The notes beneath the pieces are model-generated. The model ran no database searches, was not told the origin of the DNA, and saw only the letters and a program-made list of their open reading frames with translations. Below, one piece after another: positions 8,528 through 16,461 of a stretch of 64,000 nucleotides of DNA. The position numbers and the translations under genes are program-made. Positions within the stretch are counted from its first letter, which is position 1. Every line of letters begins with the position of its first letter. The stretch is from Hypericibacter adhaerens (GTDB lineage Bacteria > Pseudomonadota > Alphaproteobacteria > Dongiales > Dongiaceae), in NCBI RefSeq assembly GCF_008728835.1, contig NZ_CP042582.1:5315001-5379000 (forward strand), written 5' to 3'.

Positions 8528-10155
8528 GACACGCCCTCCGCCAGGCGCGGCTCCTCGGCCACCCGGGCGATCAGGCGCGCGGCCTTCTCGGGTCCGTTCT
8601 GCGACTGCATGTAGCGGGCGCAGGTCCCGAGCTTGAGCTTCATCGCCCCGTCGCCGATGAGCCGCGCGATCGTGCCGGCGAGCTCGTCGTCGCTCCAGGC
8701 ATAGCGCGGCAGCTTGGCGCCATAGCCCGTATCCTGGATGCGGGTCGCGTTGTCGAGCCCGTCCCAGCAATAGGGCATAATGATCGCGGGCTTCCCGAAA
8801 TAGAGCGCCTCGTTGAAGCTGTTGTTGCCGCCATGATGGATGAAGAGATCCACATGCGGGATCACGGCCGGCTGCGGATACCATTTCTCCAGATGGACGT
8901 TGCCGGGAACGTCGTGGTACTGGTCGATATAGTCGCCGACATTCATCAGGAAGCGATAGGGCAGCCTGCCGAAGAGGGCGATCATGCGCTTGTAGAGCTC
9001 GACATCGGCCGAGCCCAGGCTGCCGAAGCTCACATAGATGAGCGGCTTGCCCTCGTTGGCGGCGAACTTCGGCACCTTGTATTCGCCCTCGTCGCGCACG
9101 CAGCCGTCGAGATACTGGAAGCGCTTGGGATCGAGCGCGTGCCGCCGCTTGAAGCGCAGATGCTTCGGATAGAGCAGCAGGTTCAGATAGGGCGAGGTCT
9201 CGAAGAACTCGCCCAGCTCGTAGGAAGGATGGCCGACCTTGGCGAGGAAGGCGTTGAAGCGGTCATGGGCCGGCTTCACCTGCTTCAGGAATTCCGCCTC
9301 GAAGGCCTGGAAGCAGGCCTTGTCGTTCTCGCCGCAGCCCGAGAGATGGGGCGGAATGTCCGGGTCCGCCACCTCGTTCTCCGAGCAGGAGATGATCCGG
9401 ATCCAGGGCTTGCCGATCATCTTGATGGCCGGGAACAGGATCACGTTGTCGACGCAGACCACGTCGGGCTTGAGGCTCTGCAGATGCGCCAGCAGCATCT
9501 CGTGCGAGTTGACCGCGGTGTCGACGATCATCTCCCAGACCGGCACGACATAGGTCGGGATCTGCTCGATCGGCGACAGCTTGAAGTGCGGCAGATGCTG
9601 GGCGATGAAATCCGACCAGAAGCGGGCGGCCTCCTCGTCGGGCATGCCGCCCGACATGTCGACCAGCTTCTCCTCGAAGCCATAGCCCTCGAACACGCCC
9701 TTGAAGCCCTTGTCGCAGACGAAGATGGGCTCATGGCCCATCTCGCGCAGCCGCTGGGCGATGCCGACGCAATTGAGCGCCGGCCCGAAGGCGGCCTCGG
9801 GATAGAGCACGACGCGCTTGCCCTTCTTCTTGAGGGCGGGGCGCGGCGCGGAGGGTGTCGCCGGGCCGGCCTTGGCCGGCGCAAGGGGCGCCGAAGCCGC
9901 GGGTTTCTTCGGCTTCGGCGCGACCTTTTTCTTCGGCGTCGCTTTGGGCTTGGCCGCGGCCTTCCTGGCCTTGGATGCCGATGATCGCTTGGATGTGGCG
10001 CCGGCGGCGGATTTGCGGGCGGAGTTCGTCTTGGCGGCCTTGCGCTTGGCGGCGGTCTTGGGCCCTGCCGCTCGCTTCGCTGATGTCTTTTTCGCCGCCC
10101 CTGTCTTCTTCTTGGCCTTGGTCTTCGCCTTCTTTCTCGCCGCCTTCGCCATCAT
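8524..10155 (-). CDS. GT1 glycosyltransferase with histone-H1-like N-terminal tail
   Basis: The C-terminal 430 residues are a UDP-glycosyltransferase of the GT1/MGT type: acceptor domain beginning KRVVLYPEAAFGPAL, an interdomain YVSFGSLGS, and a donor-binding segment HVDLFIHHGGNNSFNEAL then MPYCWDGLDNATR. The first 115 residues are instead almost purely Lys, Ala, Pro and Ser, with KKAKTKAKKKTG-like repeats as in bacterial H1-like and AlgP proteins. The frame is unbroken from the ATG pair at 10155, which has a GAGGATGA site, so the tail seems genuine. The tail could bind nucleic acid or anionic envelope polymers. The next gene upstream is also H1-like. Cytoplasmic location is presumed; the acceptor is unknown. 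Confidence 0.85.
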   Translation of the reverse strand: MMAKAARKKAKTKAKKKTGAAKKTSAKRAAGPKTAAKRKAAKTNSARKSAAGATSKRSSASKARKAAAKPKATPKKKVAPKPKKPAASAPLAPAKAGPATPSAPRPALKKKGKRVVLYPEAAFGPALNCVGIAQRLREMGHEPIFVCDKGFKGVFEGYGFEEKLVDMSGGMPDEEAARFWSDFIAQHLPHFKLSPIEQIPTYVVPVWEMIVDTAVNSHEMLLAHLQSLKPDVVCVDNVILFPAIKMIGKPWIRIISCSENEVADPDIPPHLSGCGENDKACFQAFEAEFLKQVKPAHDRFNAFLAKVGHPSYELGEFFETSPYLNLLLYPKHLRFKRRHALDPKRFQYLDGCVRDEGEYKVPKFAANEGKPLIYVSFGSLGSADVELYKRMIALFGRLPYRFLMNVGDYIDQYHDVPGNVHLEKWYPQPAVIPHVDLFIHHGGNNSFNEALYFGKPAIIMPYCWDGLDNATRIQDTGYGAKLPRYAWSDDELAGTIARLIGDGAMKLKLGTCARYMQSQNGPEKAARLIARVAEEPRLAEGVS

Positions 10156-10198
10156 TCATCCTCGTCGATCATGCCACTCGCCTGTCGTTCCCGGTCCC

Positions 10199-10555
10199 TT
10201 ACTGAGGCTTGTCGGACTCCGGCCCGGGGGCCCAGGTCGAAGCGGCCGGGGCCGGCTTTGGCTCGGCCGGGCTGTGGCTGATCGGCGCCGGCGCGGGTGC
10301 CGGCTTCGGCGCAACCGCAGCGGGCTTCGGTGCCGGAGCGGGCGCCGGCTTGGGAGCCGGAGCGGGCTTGGGCGCCGCCGCCTTCTTCACCGCCACTTTC
10401 TTGGCAGCGGCCTTCTTTTTCGCGACCTTCTTGGCGACCTTCTTCTTCGCGCTGCGCTTGGGCGCAACCTTCCGCTTCGCAGTCTTCTTCTTGGCGGCCG
10501 ACTTCTTCTTGGCGACCTTCTTCTTCGCGGTCTTCCTTCTCGGCTTTCTAGACAT
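10199..10555 (-). CDS. Histone-H1-like Lys/Ala/Pro-rich protein
   Basis: A 118-residue protein with an N-terminal block of KKxAKK and KRKVAPKR repeats (residues 1-70) and a C-terminal PAPAPKPAPA stretch (75-105). Such sequences resemble bacterial H1-like DNA-binding proteins and AlgP, and are expected to be disordered and strongly basic. The ATG at 10555 follows GGGGAGG closely; a TTG five codons upstream is a weaker alternative. It precedes the H1-tailed glycosyltransferase by 43 nt on the same strand, so both are probably co-transcribed. Nucleoid binding is inferred from composition only. Confidence 0.75.
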   Translation of the reverse strand: MSRKPRRKTAKKKVAKKKSAAKKKTAKRKVAPKRSAKKKVAKKVAKKKAAAKKVAVKKAAAPKPAPAPKPAPAPAPKPAAVAPKPAPAPAPISHSPAEPKPAPAASTWAPGPESDKPQ

Positions 10556-10579
10556 AATCCTCCCCCTCAAGGTGGATAT

Positions 10580-10601
10580 CGAACGCGCCGGTGCGCGTTC
10601 G
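10580..10601. repeat. Short perfect hairpin between operons
   Basis: CGAACGCG and CGCGTTCG form an eight-base stem with a six-base loop, lying between the end of the polyamine-type transporter operon and the start of the H1-like gene. There is no T-run on the minus strand, so it is a weak terminator at best. Confidence 0.4.
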
Positions 10602-10676
10602 CCGGACTCTACGATCCGAGACGATGAGTGTTCCGTTTCGCCGCGTTCTTGTCCAGCGCGCCTATCGTCGTATCGA

Positions 10677-11747
10677 TCAGTTCGTGAGCAGCCGCGCCCG
10701 CTCCGCGGTCCAGTCGCATGTCACCGAAGCCCCCTCTGTCATGTCGGGTAGCGACTCCAGCCCCGTGCCGAGGCGCGCCACCAGAGGCCGTACAAGGCCG
10801 GCCACTCGGACATGAAGAATGAGGTCCTGGCCCAGGTAGGCGATGCTTTCGATGCGGCCCTCCAGGCCCTGTCCTGAGGCCGTGGCAGCGGCGGGCCGCA
10901 CGCGAATCCGCTCCGGCCGGATCGCCAGGGCAGCCGGCGTGCCCGCCGCCAGGACCCCCGGCGGGGCCGGCAGGAGCCGGGAGAGGCCGTCGGCCGCGAA
11001 GCCCTGCGCCGCGACCCGGCCCTCGATCAGGTTCGTGACCCCGATGAAATCGGCGACGAAGCGGCTGGCGGGCTCCTCATAGAGCGCCCGCGGCGAGCCG
11101 AGCTGGGCGATTCGTCCCTGATCCATCAGGGCGATGCGGTCCGCCATGACCAGGGCTTCCTCCTGGTCGTGGGTGACAATCAGGAAGGTGATGCCGGTAC
11201 CGTGCTGCAGCCGCTTGAGCTCCAGCCGCATCTGGTCGCGCAGCTTCTTGTCGAGGGCGGCCAGGGGCTCGTCCAGCAGCAGCAGGCGCGGCCGCTTGAC
11301 CAGGGCGCGGGCGAGCGCCACCCGCTGGCGCTGGCCGCCCGAGAGCAGATGCGGCTTGCGCCCCGCCACCCCTTCGAGCTGCACCAGGGCCAGCGCCTCG
11401 GCGGCGCGCCGCTTCAATTCGGCCCCCCGCACCCCCTCCATCTCCAGCCCATAGGCCACGTTGCCCTCGACCGTCATATGCGGGAACAGGGCATAGGACT
11501 GGAACATCATGTTGATCGGCCGGCGGTTGGGCGGGATCGCAATTAAGTCCTTGCCGTCCAGCGTGATCCGGCCGCGGTCGGGCGTCTCGAACCCCGCCAG
11601 GATGCGCAGGAGCGTGGTCTTGCCGCAGCCCGAGGGCCCCAGCAGGGCGAAGAACTCGTTCTCGCGGATCTCGAGCTCGATCCCGGCCAGGGCCGTGACC
11701 GGTCCGAACGCCTTTTCCACGCCGCCGATGCCGATGAGGGCGGTCAT
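10677..11747 (-). CDS. ABC importer ATP-binding subunit, polyamine type (PotA/PotG-like)
   Basis: A 356-residue ATPase that would drive the adjacent permeases. Walker A GPSGCGKTT at about 37-45, Q-loop MFQSYALFPHMTV, signature LSGGQRQRVALARAL, Walker B LLLLDEPLAALD and the switch histidine in VTHDQEEA are all intact. The C-terminal 110 residues form the TOBE/regulatory domain common to spermidine/putrescine and iron ATPases (AIRPERIRV). The ATG at 11747 overlaps the stop of the upstream permease (ATGA). Four genes in the order binding protein, permease, permease, ATPase make a complete importer. Confidence 0.9.
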   Translation of the reverse strand: MTALIGIGGVEKAFGPVTALAGIELEIRENEFFALLGPSGCGKTTLLRILAGFETPDRGRITLDGKDLIAIPPNRRPINMMFQSYALFPHMTVEGNVAYGLEMEGVRGAELKRRAAEALALVQLEGVAGRKPHLLSGGQRQRVALARALVKRPRLLLLDEPLAALDKKLRDQMRLELKRLQHGTGITFLIVTHDQEEALVMADRIALMDQGRIAQLGSPRALYEEPASRFVADFIGVTNLIEGRVAAQGFAADGLSRLLPAPPGVLAAGTPAALAIRPERIRVRPAAATASGQGLEGRIESIAYLGQDLILHVRVAGLVRPLVARLGTGLESLPDMTEGASVTCDWTAERARLLTN

Positions 11748-12565
11748 GCGCCGGAGCCCCGCCCGGTATCGCGACTGAAGCGCTGGGCCAGCAGCATGAG
11801 GGTGAAGCTCACCAGCAGCAGCAGGGTGGCGATGGCATTGATCTCGGGCGTCACGCCGAAGCGGATCATGGCGTAGATCTTCATGGGGAAGGTGGTGGAG
11901 CCGCTGCCGGCACCGGCGGAGAAATAGGCGATCACGAAATCGTCGACCGAGAGGGTGAAGGAGAGCATGGCCGCCGCGATCACGCCGGGCAGGATGATCG
12001 GCAGGGTCACGCGCCGGAAGGTGGTCCAGGCGCCGGCGCCGAGGTCGATCGAGGCCTCGATCACGGAGCGGTCGAAATTGCGCAGCCGGGTGCGGACCAC
12101 CGCGGCGGCGAAGGCGATCACAAACACGCTCTGCGACAGGACGATGGTGTAGAGCCCCAGCGTGAACTGGAGCAGCGTGTAGAAGGAGAGCAATGCGATC
12201 GCCAGCACGATGTCGGGGATGATCATCGGCACCATGACGAAGCTGTCGAGCAGCGTCGAGGGCCGGCCGCGCTCGAGCCCCAAGGCCAGGAGCGTGCCGC
12301 CGGCGGTCGAGATCGCGGTCACGGCGAAGGCCACCAGGAGGCTGTTGGCGACCGACTTGAGGATCTCGGGGTTCTGGACCAGGACTCCGTACCATTTGAA
12401 GGAGAAGCCGGTCCAGGCGGTCGGCATGCCGCCGGCGTTGAAGGACAGCACGATCAGCGTGACGATCGGGCCATAGAGGAAGAGATAGATCAGCGCCGCA
12501 TGCGCCCGCAAAAGCCGGCGCGTGAAGCGGCCCTGGAGCCGGGCCAGGGGGCTGGCGTCAGTCAT
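11744..12565 (-). CDS. ABC permease, PotC/PotI-like
   Basis: A 273-residue inner-membrane permease with six predicted helices. The cytoplasmic EAA loop that docks the ATPase is visible as EASIDLGAGAWTTFRRVTLPIILPG, and the region VDDFVIAYFSAG matches the PotC/PotI branch. It overlaps the first permease by eight nucleotides and the ATPase by four, so all three are translationally linked. The pair with the PotB-like subunit would form the membrane channel for a polyamine or related organic cation; the precise substrate cannot be read from the sequence. Confidence 0.9.
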   Translation of the reverse strand: MTDASPLARLQGRFTRRLLRAHAALIYLFLYGPIVTLIVLSFNAGGMPTAWTGFSFKWYGVLVQNPEILKSVANSLLVAFAVTAISTAGGTLLALGLERGRPSTLLDSFVMVPMIIPDIVLAIALLSFYTLLQFTLGLYTIVLSQSVFVIAFAAAVVRTRLRNFDRSVIEASIDLGAGAWTTFRRVTLPIILPGVIAAAMLSFTLSVDDFVIAYFSAGAGSGSTTFPMKIYAMIRFGVTPEINAIATLLLLVSFTLMLLAQRFSRDTGRGSGA

Positions 12566-13448
12566 AGGTGCCGATCCGCCGGGCGCGGTTCACGAGGAAG
12601 GCCTGGAAGCTCAGGAGCGCCATCATCACCCCCATCAGGATGAAGGAGAGCGCGGCGCCGAAGGGCCAGTCGCGGGCCGTGAGGAACTGGTCGTAGATCA
12701 GGTTGCCGACCATCACCGTGCGCCCGCCGCCCAGGAGATCGGGGGTGATGAAATTCCCCATGCTGTAGACGAAGACGAAGATGGCGCCGGCCGCGGCCCC
12801 CGGCACGGTCAGCGGCAGGGTGACCCGGCGGAAGCTGGTGAAGCCGGTGGCGCCCAGGTCGGTCGAGGCCTCGATCAGGTCGGGCGGCAGCCGGTTGATC
12901 GCGGCATAGAGCGGCAGGATCATGAAGGGCAGGTAGGCATAGACGAGCCCGACTAGGATCGCGAACTCGTTATAGAGCAGGTCCACTGGCTCGCTGGCGA
13001 TACCGAGCCAGGCGAGGAACCCGTTGATCAGCCCCTGCCGGTTCAGGATCACGATCCAGGCATAGGTGCGGATCAGGTAGTTGGTCCAGAAGGGCAGCAC
13101 CGCCAGCAGCAGCAGGACCTTCTGCCAGTGGGCCGGGGCGGTCGCGATCAGGTAGGCCGCGGGATAGCCCAGGAGGAAGGCGATCAACGTGGCGGACCCT
13201 GCGATCTTGAGTGAGGTCAGCAGGATCCCGAGATAGAGCGGGTCGGCGGCACGCTGGTAATTCTCCAGCGTGAAGATGTAGTCGATGCCGCCATAGGTGC
13301 CGCGCTCGAAGAAGCTCAGCACCACGATCAGCGCGCAGGGCAGCACCAGGAACAGCGCGATCCAGCCCAGCGGCAGCGCCAGGAGGCCGGCGCGCGCGCG
13401 GGCGGCCGACGAAGGGCGCGGGGAAGCGGGAACGGTGAGGGTGCTCAA
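12558..13448 (-). CDS. ABC permease, PotB/PotH-like
   Basis: About 296 residues, six helices, with the EAA loop EASTDLGATGFTSFRRVTLPLTVPG and the family segment FWTNYLIRTYAWI. The frame stays open far upstream, but the binding-protein gene ends at 13511 and a strong hairpin intervenes. No ATG is available; I use the TTG at 13448, giving an N-terminal MSTLTVPASPRP before the first helix. The ribosome-binding site is weak, so the start is uncertain by some codons. It follows the binding protein by about 60 nt and overlaps the next permease by eight. Confidence 0.8.
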   Translation of the reverse strand: MSTLTVPASPRPSSAARARAGLLALPLGWIALFLVLPCALIVVLSFFERGTYGGIDYIFTLENYQRAADPLYLGILLTSLKIAGSATLIAFLLGYPAAYLIATAPAHWQKVLLLLAVLPFWTNYLIRTYAWIVILNRQGLINGFLAWLGIASEPVDLLYNEFAILVGLVYAYLPFMILPLYAAINRLPPDLIEASTDLGATGFTSFRRVTLPLTVPGAAAGAIFVFVYSMGNFITPDLLGGGRTVMVGNLIYDQFLTARDWPFGAALSFILMGVMMALLSFQAFLVNRARRIGTYD

Positions 13449-13460
13449 GGGACGGGAAGC

Positions 13461-13494
13461 CGGAGCCGCCGCGGTTGCCTCCGCGGCGGCTCCG
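13461..13494 (-). terminator. Intercistronic hairpin after the binding-protein gene
   Basis: A perfect 14-base stem (CGGAGCCGCCGCGG with its complement, six-base loop TTGCCT) sits between the binding protein and first permease. There is no T-run, so it is better read as an mRNA-stabilising or attenuating structure giving more binding protein than permease. Confidence 0.6.
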
Positions 13495-13510
13495 TTTCTC
13501 GGGCTCGAGG

Positions 13511-14569
13511 TTACTGCGCCGAGGTGATCTCGGTCACGGCGCGGGTATAGTCCTTCTGCGCCTTGCCGAGGTCGCGCAGCTGCTCTTCCTTCATCAGGTC
13601 GGCGGGCGCGATGCCGATATTGGGATATTGCTCGATCAGCTTGGGATCGAGCCCTTCCATCGCCTTCTGGTTCGGCACCTTGTAGAGGATGTTCTCCGCC
13701 ACCCAGCGATGAACCTCCGGCCGCAGCACATAGTTGATGAAGGCCATGGCAGCGTCCTTGTGCTCGGAGGCGGCGGTCACGACCATGGTATCGACCCACA
13801 TGTCGCTGCCTTCCTTCGGGATCACGAACTTGATCGCCGGGTTCTCGGCGATGCCGTAATTGCACCAGCCGTCCCAGGCATGGACCAGCACCGCCTCGCT
13901 CGAGACCAGCTTCGAGTAGAAGGTGGTGTCGTCATAGGCGAGCAGGTTCTTCTTGGCCTCGATCAGGAGCGCCTTGGTCTTGGCGATCTCGTCCGCGTCG
14001 GTGGTGTTGACCGAATAGCCCAGCGCCTTCTCGCCCGCCGCCATCAGCCAGCGGTCGGTCGCGAGCATGGTGATCCGGCCCTTGAGGTCGGCCGAGGGCT
14101 TCAGCAGGTCCATCCAGCTCGTGGGCGCCGCCTTCACCAGGTCCGAACGGTAGCAGAGCCCGGTCGTGCCCCAGGCATAGGGCACCGAATGGGCGTTGCC
14201 CGGGTCGTAGGCAAGGGTGCGCGCCTCAGGATAGAGGTTGGCGAGATTGGGGATCTTGCCGGCGTCGAGCGGCGCGATCAGCTTCAGGTTCTGCAGCGCC
14301 TCGACGAAGGGGCTGGAGACGAAGAGCACGTCATAGCCCTTGCCGCCGCCGGCCACGACCTTGCCCATGATCTCTTCGTTGGTGGCATGGACCGACATCT
14401 CGGCCTCGATGCCGGTCTCCTTGGTGAAATTGGCCAGGAGATCGGCCGGCATGTAGCCGTCCCAGTTGGAGATGACGATCTTCTCGGCCGAAGCGTGGCC
14501 GCTGCCCAGCAGCAGGCCACAGGCGAAAGCAAGGCCGATCGCGGCCCTGCGGGTCAGGCGCAGTGTCAT
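13511..14569 (-). CDS. Periplasmic polyamine-type substrate-binding protein (PotD/PotF-like)
   Basis: A 352-residue secreted binding protein. Residues 1-28 are a signal peptide (RRAAIGLAFACGLLLGSGHASA, cleavage after ASA). The mature start KIVISNWDGYMPADLLANF is characteristic of the PotD/PotF family, as are SVPYAWGTTGLCYRSD and MAFINYVLRPEV. Aromatic and acidic residues (W-D-G-Y, AWDGWCNYG) could form the cationic ligand pocket. First gene of a four-gene importer; the downstream hairpin at 13461-13494 probably boosts its level. Substrate (putrescine, spermidine or another amine) is not resolved. Confidence 0.9.
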   Translation of the reverse strand: MTLRLTRRAAIGLAFACGLLLGSGHASAEKIVISNWDGYMPADLLANFTKETGIEAEMSVHATNEEIMGKVVAGGGKGYDVLFVSSPFVEALQNLKLIAPLDAGKIPNLANLYPEARTLAYDPGNAHSVPYAWGTTGLCYRSDLVKAAPTSWMDLLKPSADLKGRITMLATDRWLMAAGEKALGYSVNTTDADEIAKTKALLIEAKKNLLAYDDTTFYSKLVSSEAVLVHAWDGWCNYGIAENPAIKFVIPKEGSDMWVDTMVVTAASEHKDAAMAFINYVLRPEVHRWVAENILYKVPNQKAMEGLDPKLIEQYPNIGIAPADLMKEEQLRDLGKAQKDYTRAVTEITSAQ

Positions 14570-14689
14570 GAAAACGCTCCCCGTTATGCATCCGAACGAG
14601 GCCAGGTTGCGGAGATTTCCGGTCCCGGCCGTGGATTGGCAGTCCTTGCGAGGCCGCCATCATCCAAGGCGGATCGCCCCGGGGTCAAT

Positions 14690-14723
14690 CCACCTTGGGA
14701 GATAGGCCACCTTGGGAGATAGG
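14690..14723. repeat. Two exact tandem 17-bp repeats
   Basis: The unit CCACCTTGGGAGATAGG occurs twice back to back, about 120-155 bp upstream of the binding-protein start, in the 215-bp gap before gamma-glutamyltransferase. It could be a regulator site or a chance duplication; nothing else in the gap is recognisable. Confidence 0.6.
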
Positions 14724-14784
14724 ACAGCCTTACGACGGGGAATCGGTGCGGCTTGGCCGGACGGTCAGCCTGCCTGCCTCGCCC

Positions 14785-16377
14785 TCACGCTTCGGACGCC
14801 GCCCCCGACCAGGGCGAGGCGATATCGGCCATGCCGCGATTGCGGCCCTTGGCCGGATCCCGCATGACCGCGTTGGGCGAGGCGAACAGCACCGGGTGCA
14901 GGTCGAGCGCCCCGCGCCGGACGGTGAGGCTGCGGTCGATCGCGGCCGCGACCTCAGCCGGCAGGCGCTCGTCCAGCGTGACGCCGGCGCCGCTGGCATC
15001 GAGGCGCGGGCAATGGAACGCCGCCTCCAGATCCATGCCGAAATCGACCAGGAAGGACAGGACCTGGGTCACGGCGGGCAGGATGCGCCGGCCGCCCGAG
15101 GCGCCCAGCGCCGCCCAGGGCTGTCCGGCCTTGCGCAGGATCGTCGGCACCATGTTGGAGAGCGGCCGCTTGCCCGGTGCGATCGAGTTCGGCCGGCCCG
15201 GGGTCGGGTCGAACCACATGATGCCGTTGTTGAGCAGGACGCCCGTCTCCTCGAGCAGGACCTTCGAGCCGAAGCGCGACAGCAGGGTCTGGGTCAGCGC
15301 CACCATATTGCCGTGGCGGTCCACCACCGAGAGATGGGTGGTGCAGGAGGCGTTGCCGGGATCGCGACGGGCGGCGCCGTCGCCCGCATCGCCCATGGTC
15401 TGGAACCGCTCGCGATAGGCGCGGTCGAGGGCCGAGGCATAGGCGCGGTAGGTCTCGGGCCCCGGCGCCGAGGGCGCGAACCCTTCGATATCCTCGCTCA
15501 GCAGCGCCAGGCTGCGGGCGAGCGTGGGGCCCGCGGTCAGGCCCGGCGGCGCGAACACCTCGATGTCGCGATAGGCGATGGGGAGCGCCGGCAGGATGCG
15601 CGCGCGGTAGCCGGCGAGATCGGCCAGCGAGAGCTTGCCGCCGAGCTTCTGCAGCTCGGCCACGAGGGCCCGCGCCGTCTCGCCCTCGTAGAACTCGCGC
15701 GCCCCCGCCTTGGCGATGCGGCGCAGCGTGACGTCGAGCTGGCCCAGCCCCAGGCGCGGCGGCGGTCCTTCGGCCGCGGCGGGCGCCGGCGGCAGGCCGC
15801 CCGGCAGATAGACCCGGCGCGCGCCCGCATTCTCCGCGAGCTCGCGCGCCGCCACGCCGATCGAGAGCATCGCATACCAGTCGATCGGCAGGCCGGTCTG
15901 GGCGAGGCCGATGGCGGGCTCGAGCAGCCGCGCCCAGGGCCGCGTCGCGAAGGCCTCATGGGCGGCCCGCATCCCTTCCACATAGCCCGGCACGGCGACC
16001 GAGAGCGGTCCCTTGACGTTGCGGTCGCCCTTGACCGCGGGCCAATCGAACAGTGCCTGGGTGGTGCCGCCGGTCAGCGGATAATCGGCCGGATCGAGCG
16101 CCTGGGGCGCCACCATGCCGAACTCGACGCACTGCACCTCTTTGGCGCCCGCCATCGCCACCAGCATGTAGCCGCCACCGCCGATGCCGCTCATCCAGGG
16201 TTCGAGCACGCCGACCGCGAAGCCGGCCGCGATCGCGGCATCGACCGCATTGCCGCCCTCGGCCAGCACCGCGGCACCGGCCCGCGCCGCGGTCAGGCTC
16301 TGCGACACGACGATGCCGCCGTCGCTCGTCACCGCCTTCTTCACAAAGCTGCCGGCGGGGCGAAAGGAATCGGTCAT
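14785..16377 (-). CDS. ggt: Gamma-glutamyltransferase-family protein (no signal peptide)
   Basis: A 530-residue Ntn-hydrolase of the gamma-glutamyltranspeptidase family, which transfers or hydrolyses gamma-glutamyl groups of glutathione and gamma-glutamyl amines. The self-cleavage site and catalytic threonine are in CTTHLSVVD (Thr346), giving the large and small chains, and PLSNMVP replaces the common PLSSMxP. The start at 16377 (AAGGA site) yields an N-terminus MTDSFRPAG with no signal peptide, unlike secreted GGTs, so a cytoplasmic enzyme is likely. It lies 84 nt downstream of the coenzyme M operon on the same strand and upstream of an amine importer; either link is possible. Confidence 0.85.
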   Translation of the reverse strand: MTDSFRPAGSFVKKAVTSDGGIVVSQSLTAARAGAAVLAEGGNAVDAAIAAGFAVGVLEPWMSGIGGGGYMLVAMAGAKEVQCVEFGMVAPQALDPADYPLTGGTTQALFDWPAVKGDRNVKGPLSVAVPGYVEGMRAAHEAFATRPWARLLEPAIGLAQTGLPIDWYAMLSIGVAARELAENAGARRVYLPGGLPPAPAAAEGPPPRLGLGQLDVTLRRIAKAGAREFYEGETARALVAELQKLGGKLSLADLAGYRARILPALPIAYRDIEVFAPPGLTAGPTLARSLALLSEDIEGFAPSAPGPETYRAYASALDRAYRERFQTMGDAGDGAARRDPGNASCTTHLSVVDRHGNMVALTQTLLSRFGSKVLLEETGVLLNNGIMWFDPTPGRPNSIAPGKRPLSNMVPTILRKAGQPWAALGASGGRRILPAVTQVLSFLVDFGMDLEAAFHCPRLDASGAGVTLDERLPAEVAAAIDRSLTVRRGALDLHPVLFASPNAVMRDPAKGRNRGMADIASPWSGAASEA

Positions 16378-16461
16378 GGGACATCCTTGGGGCTCTGGGG
16401 AAATGCGGGCGACAGGGTAGCGCCCCACGCCGCGAAAACCAGCCCGAGGATCTGAAGTCTG

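Noticed and set aside
14690-14723. Tandem 17-bp repeat as an origin or att site
   Set aside because: Only two copies and no integrase, replication gene or AT-rich unwinding region nearby.
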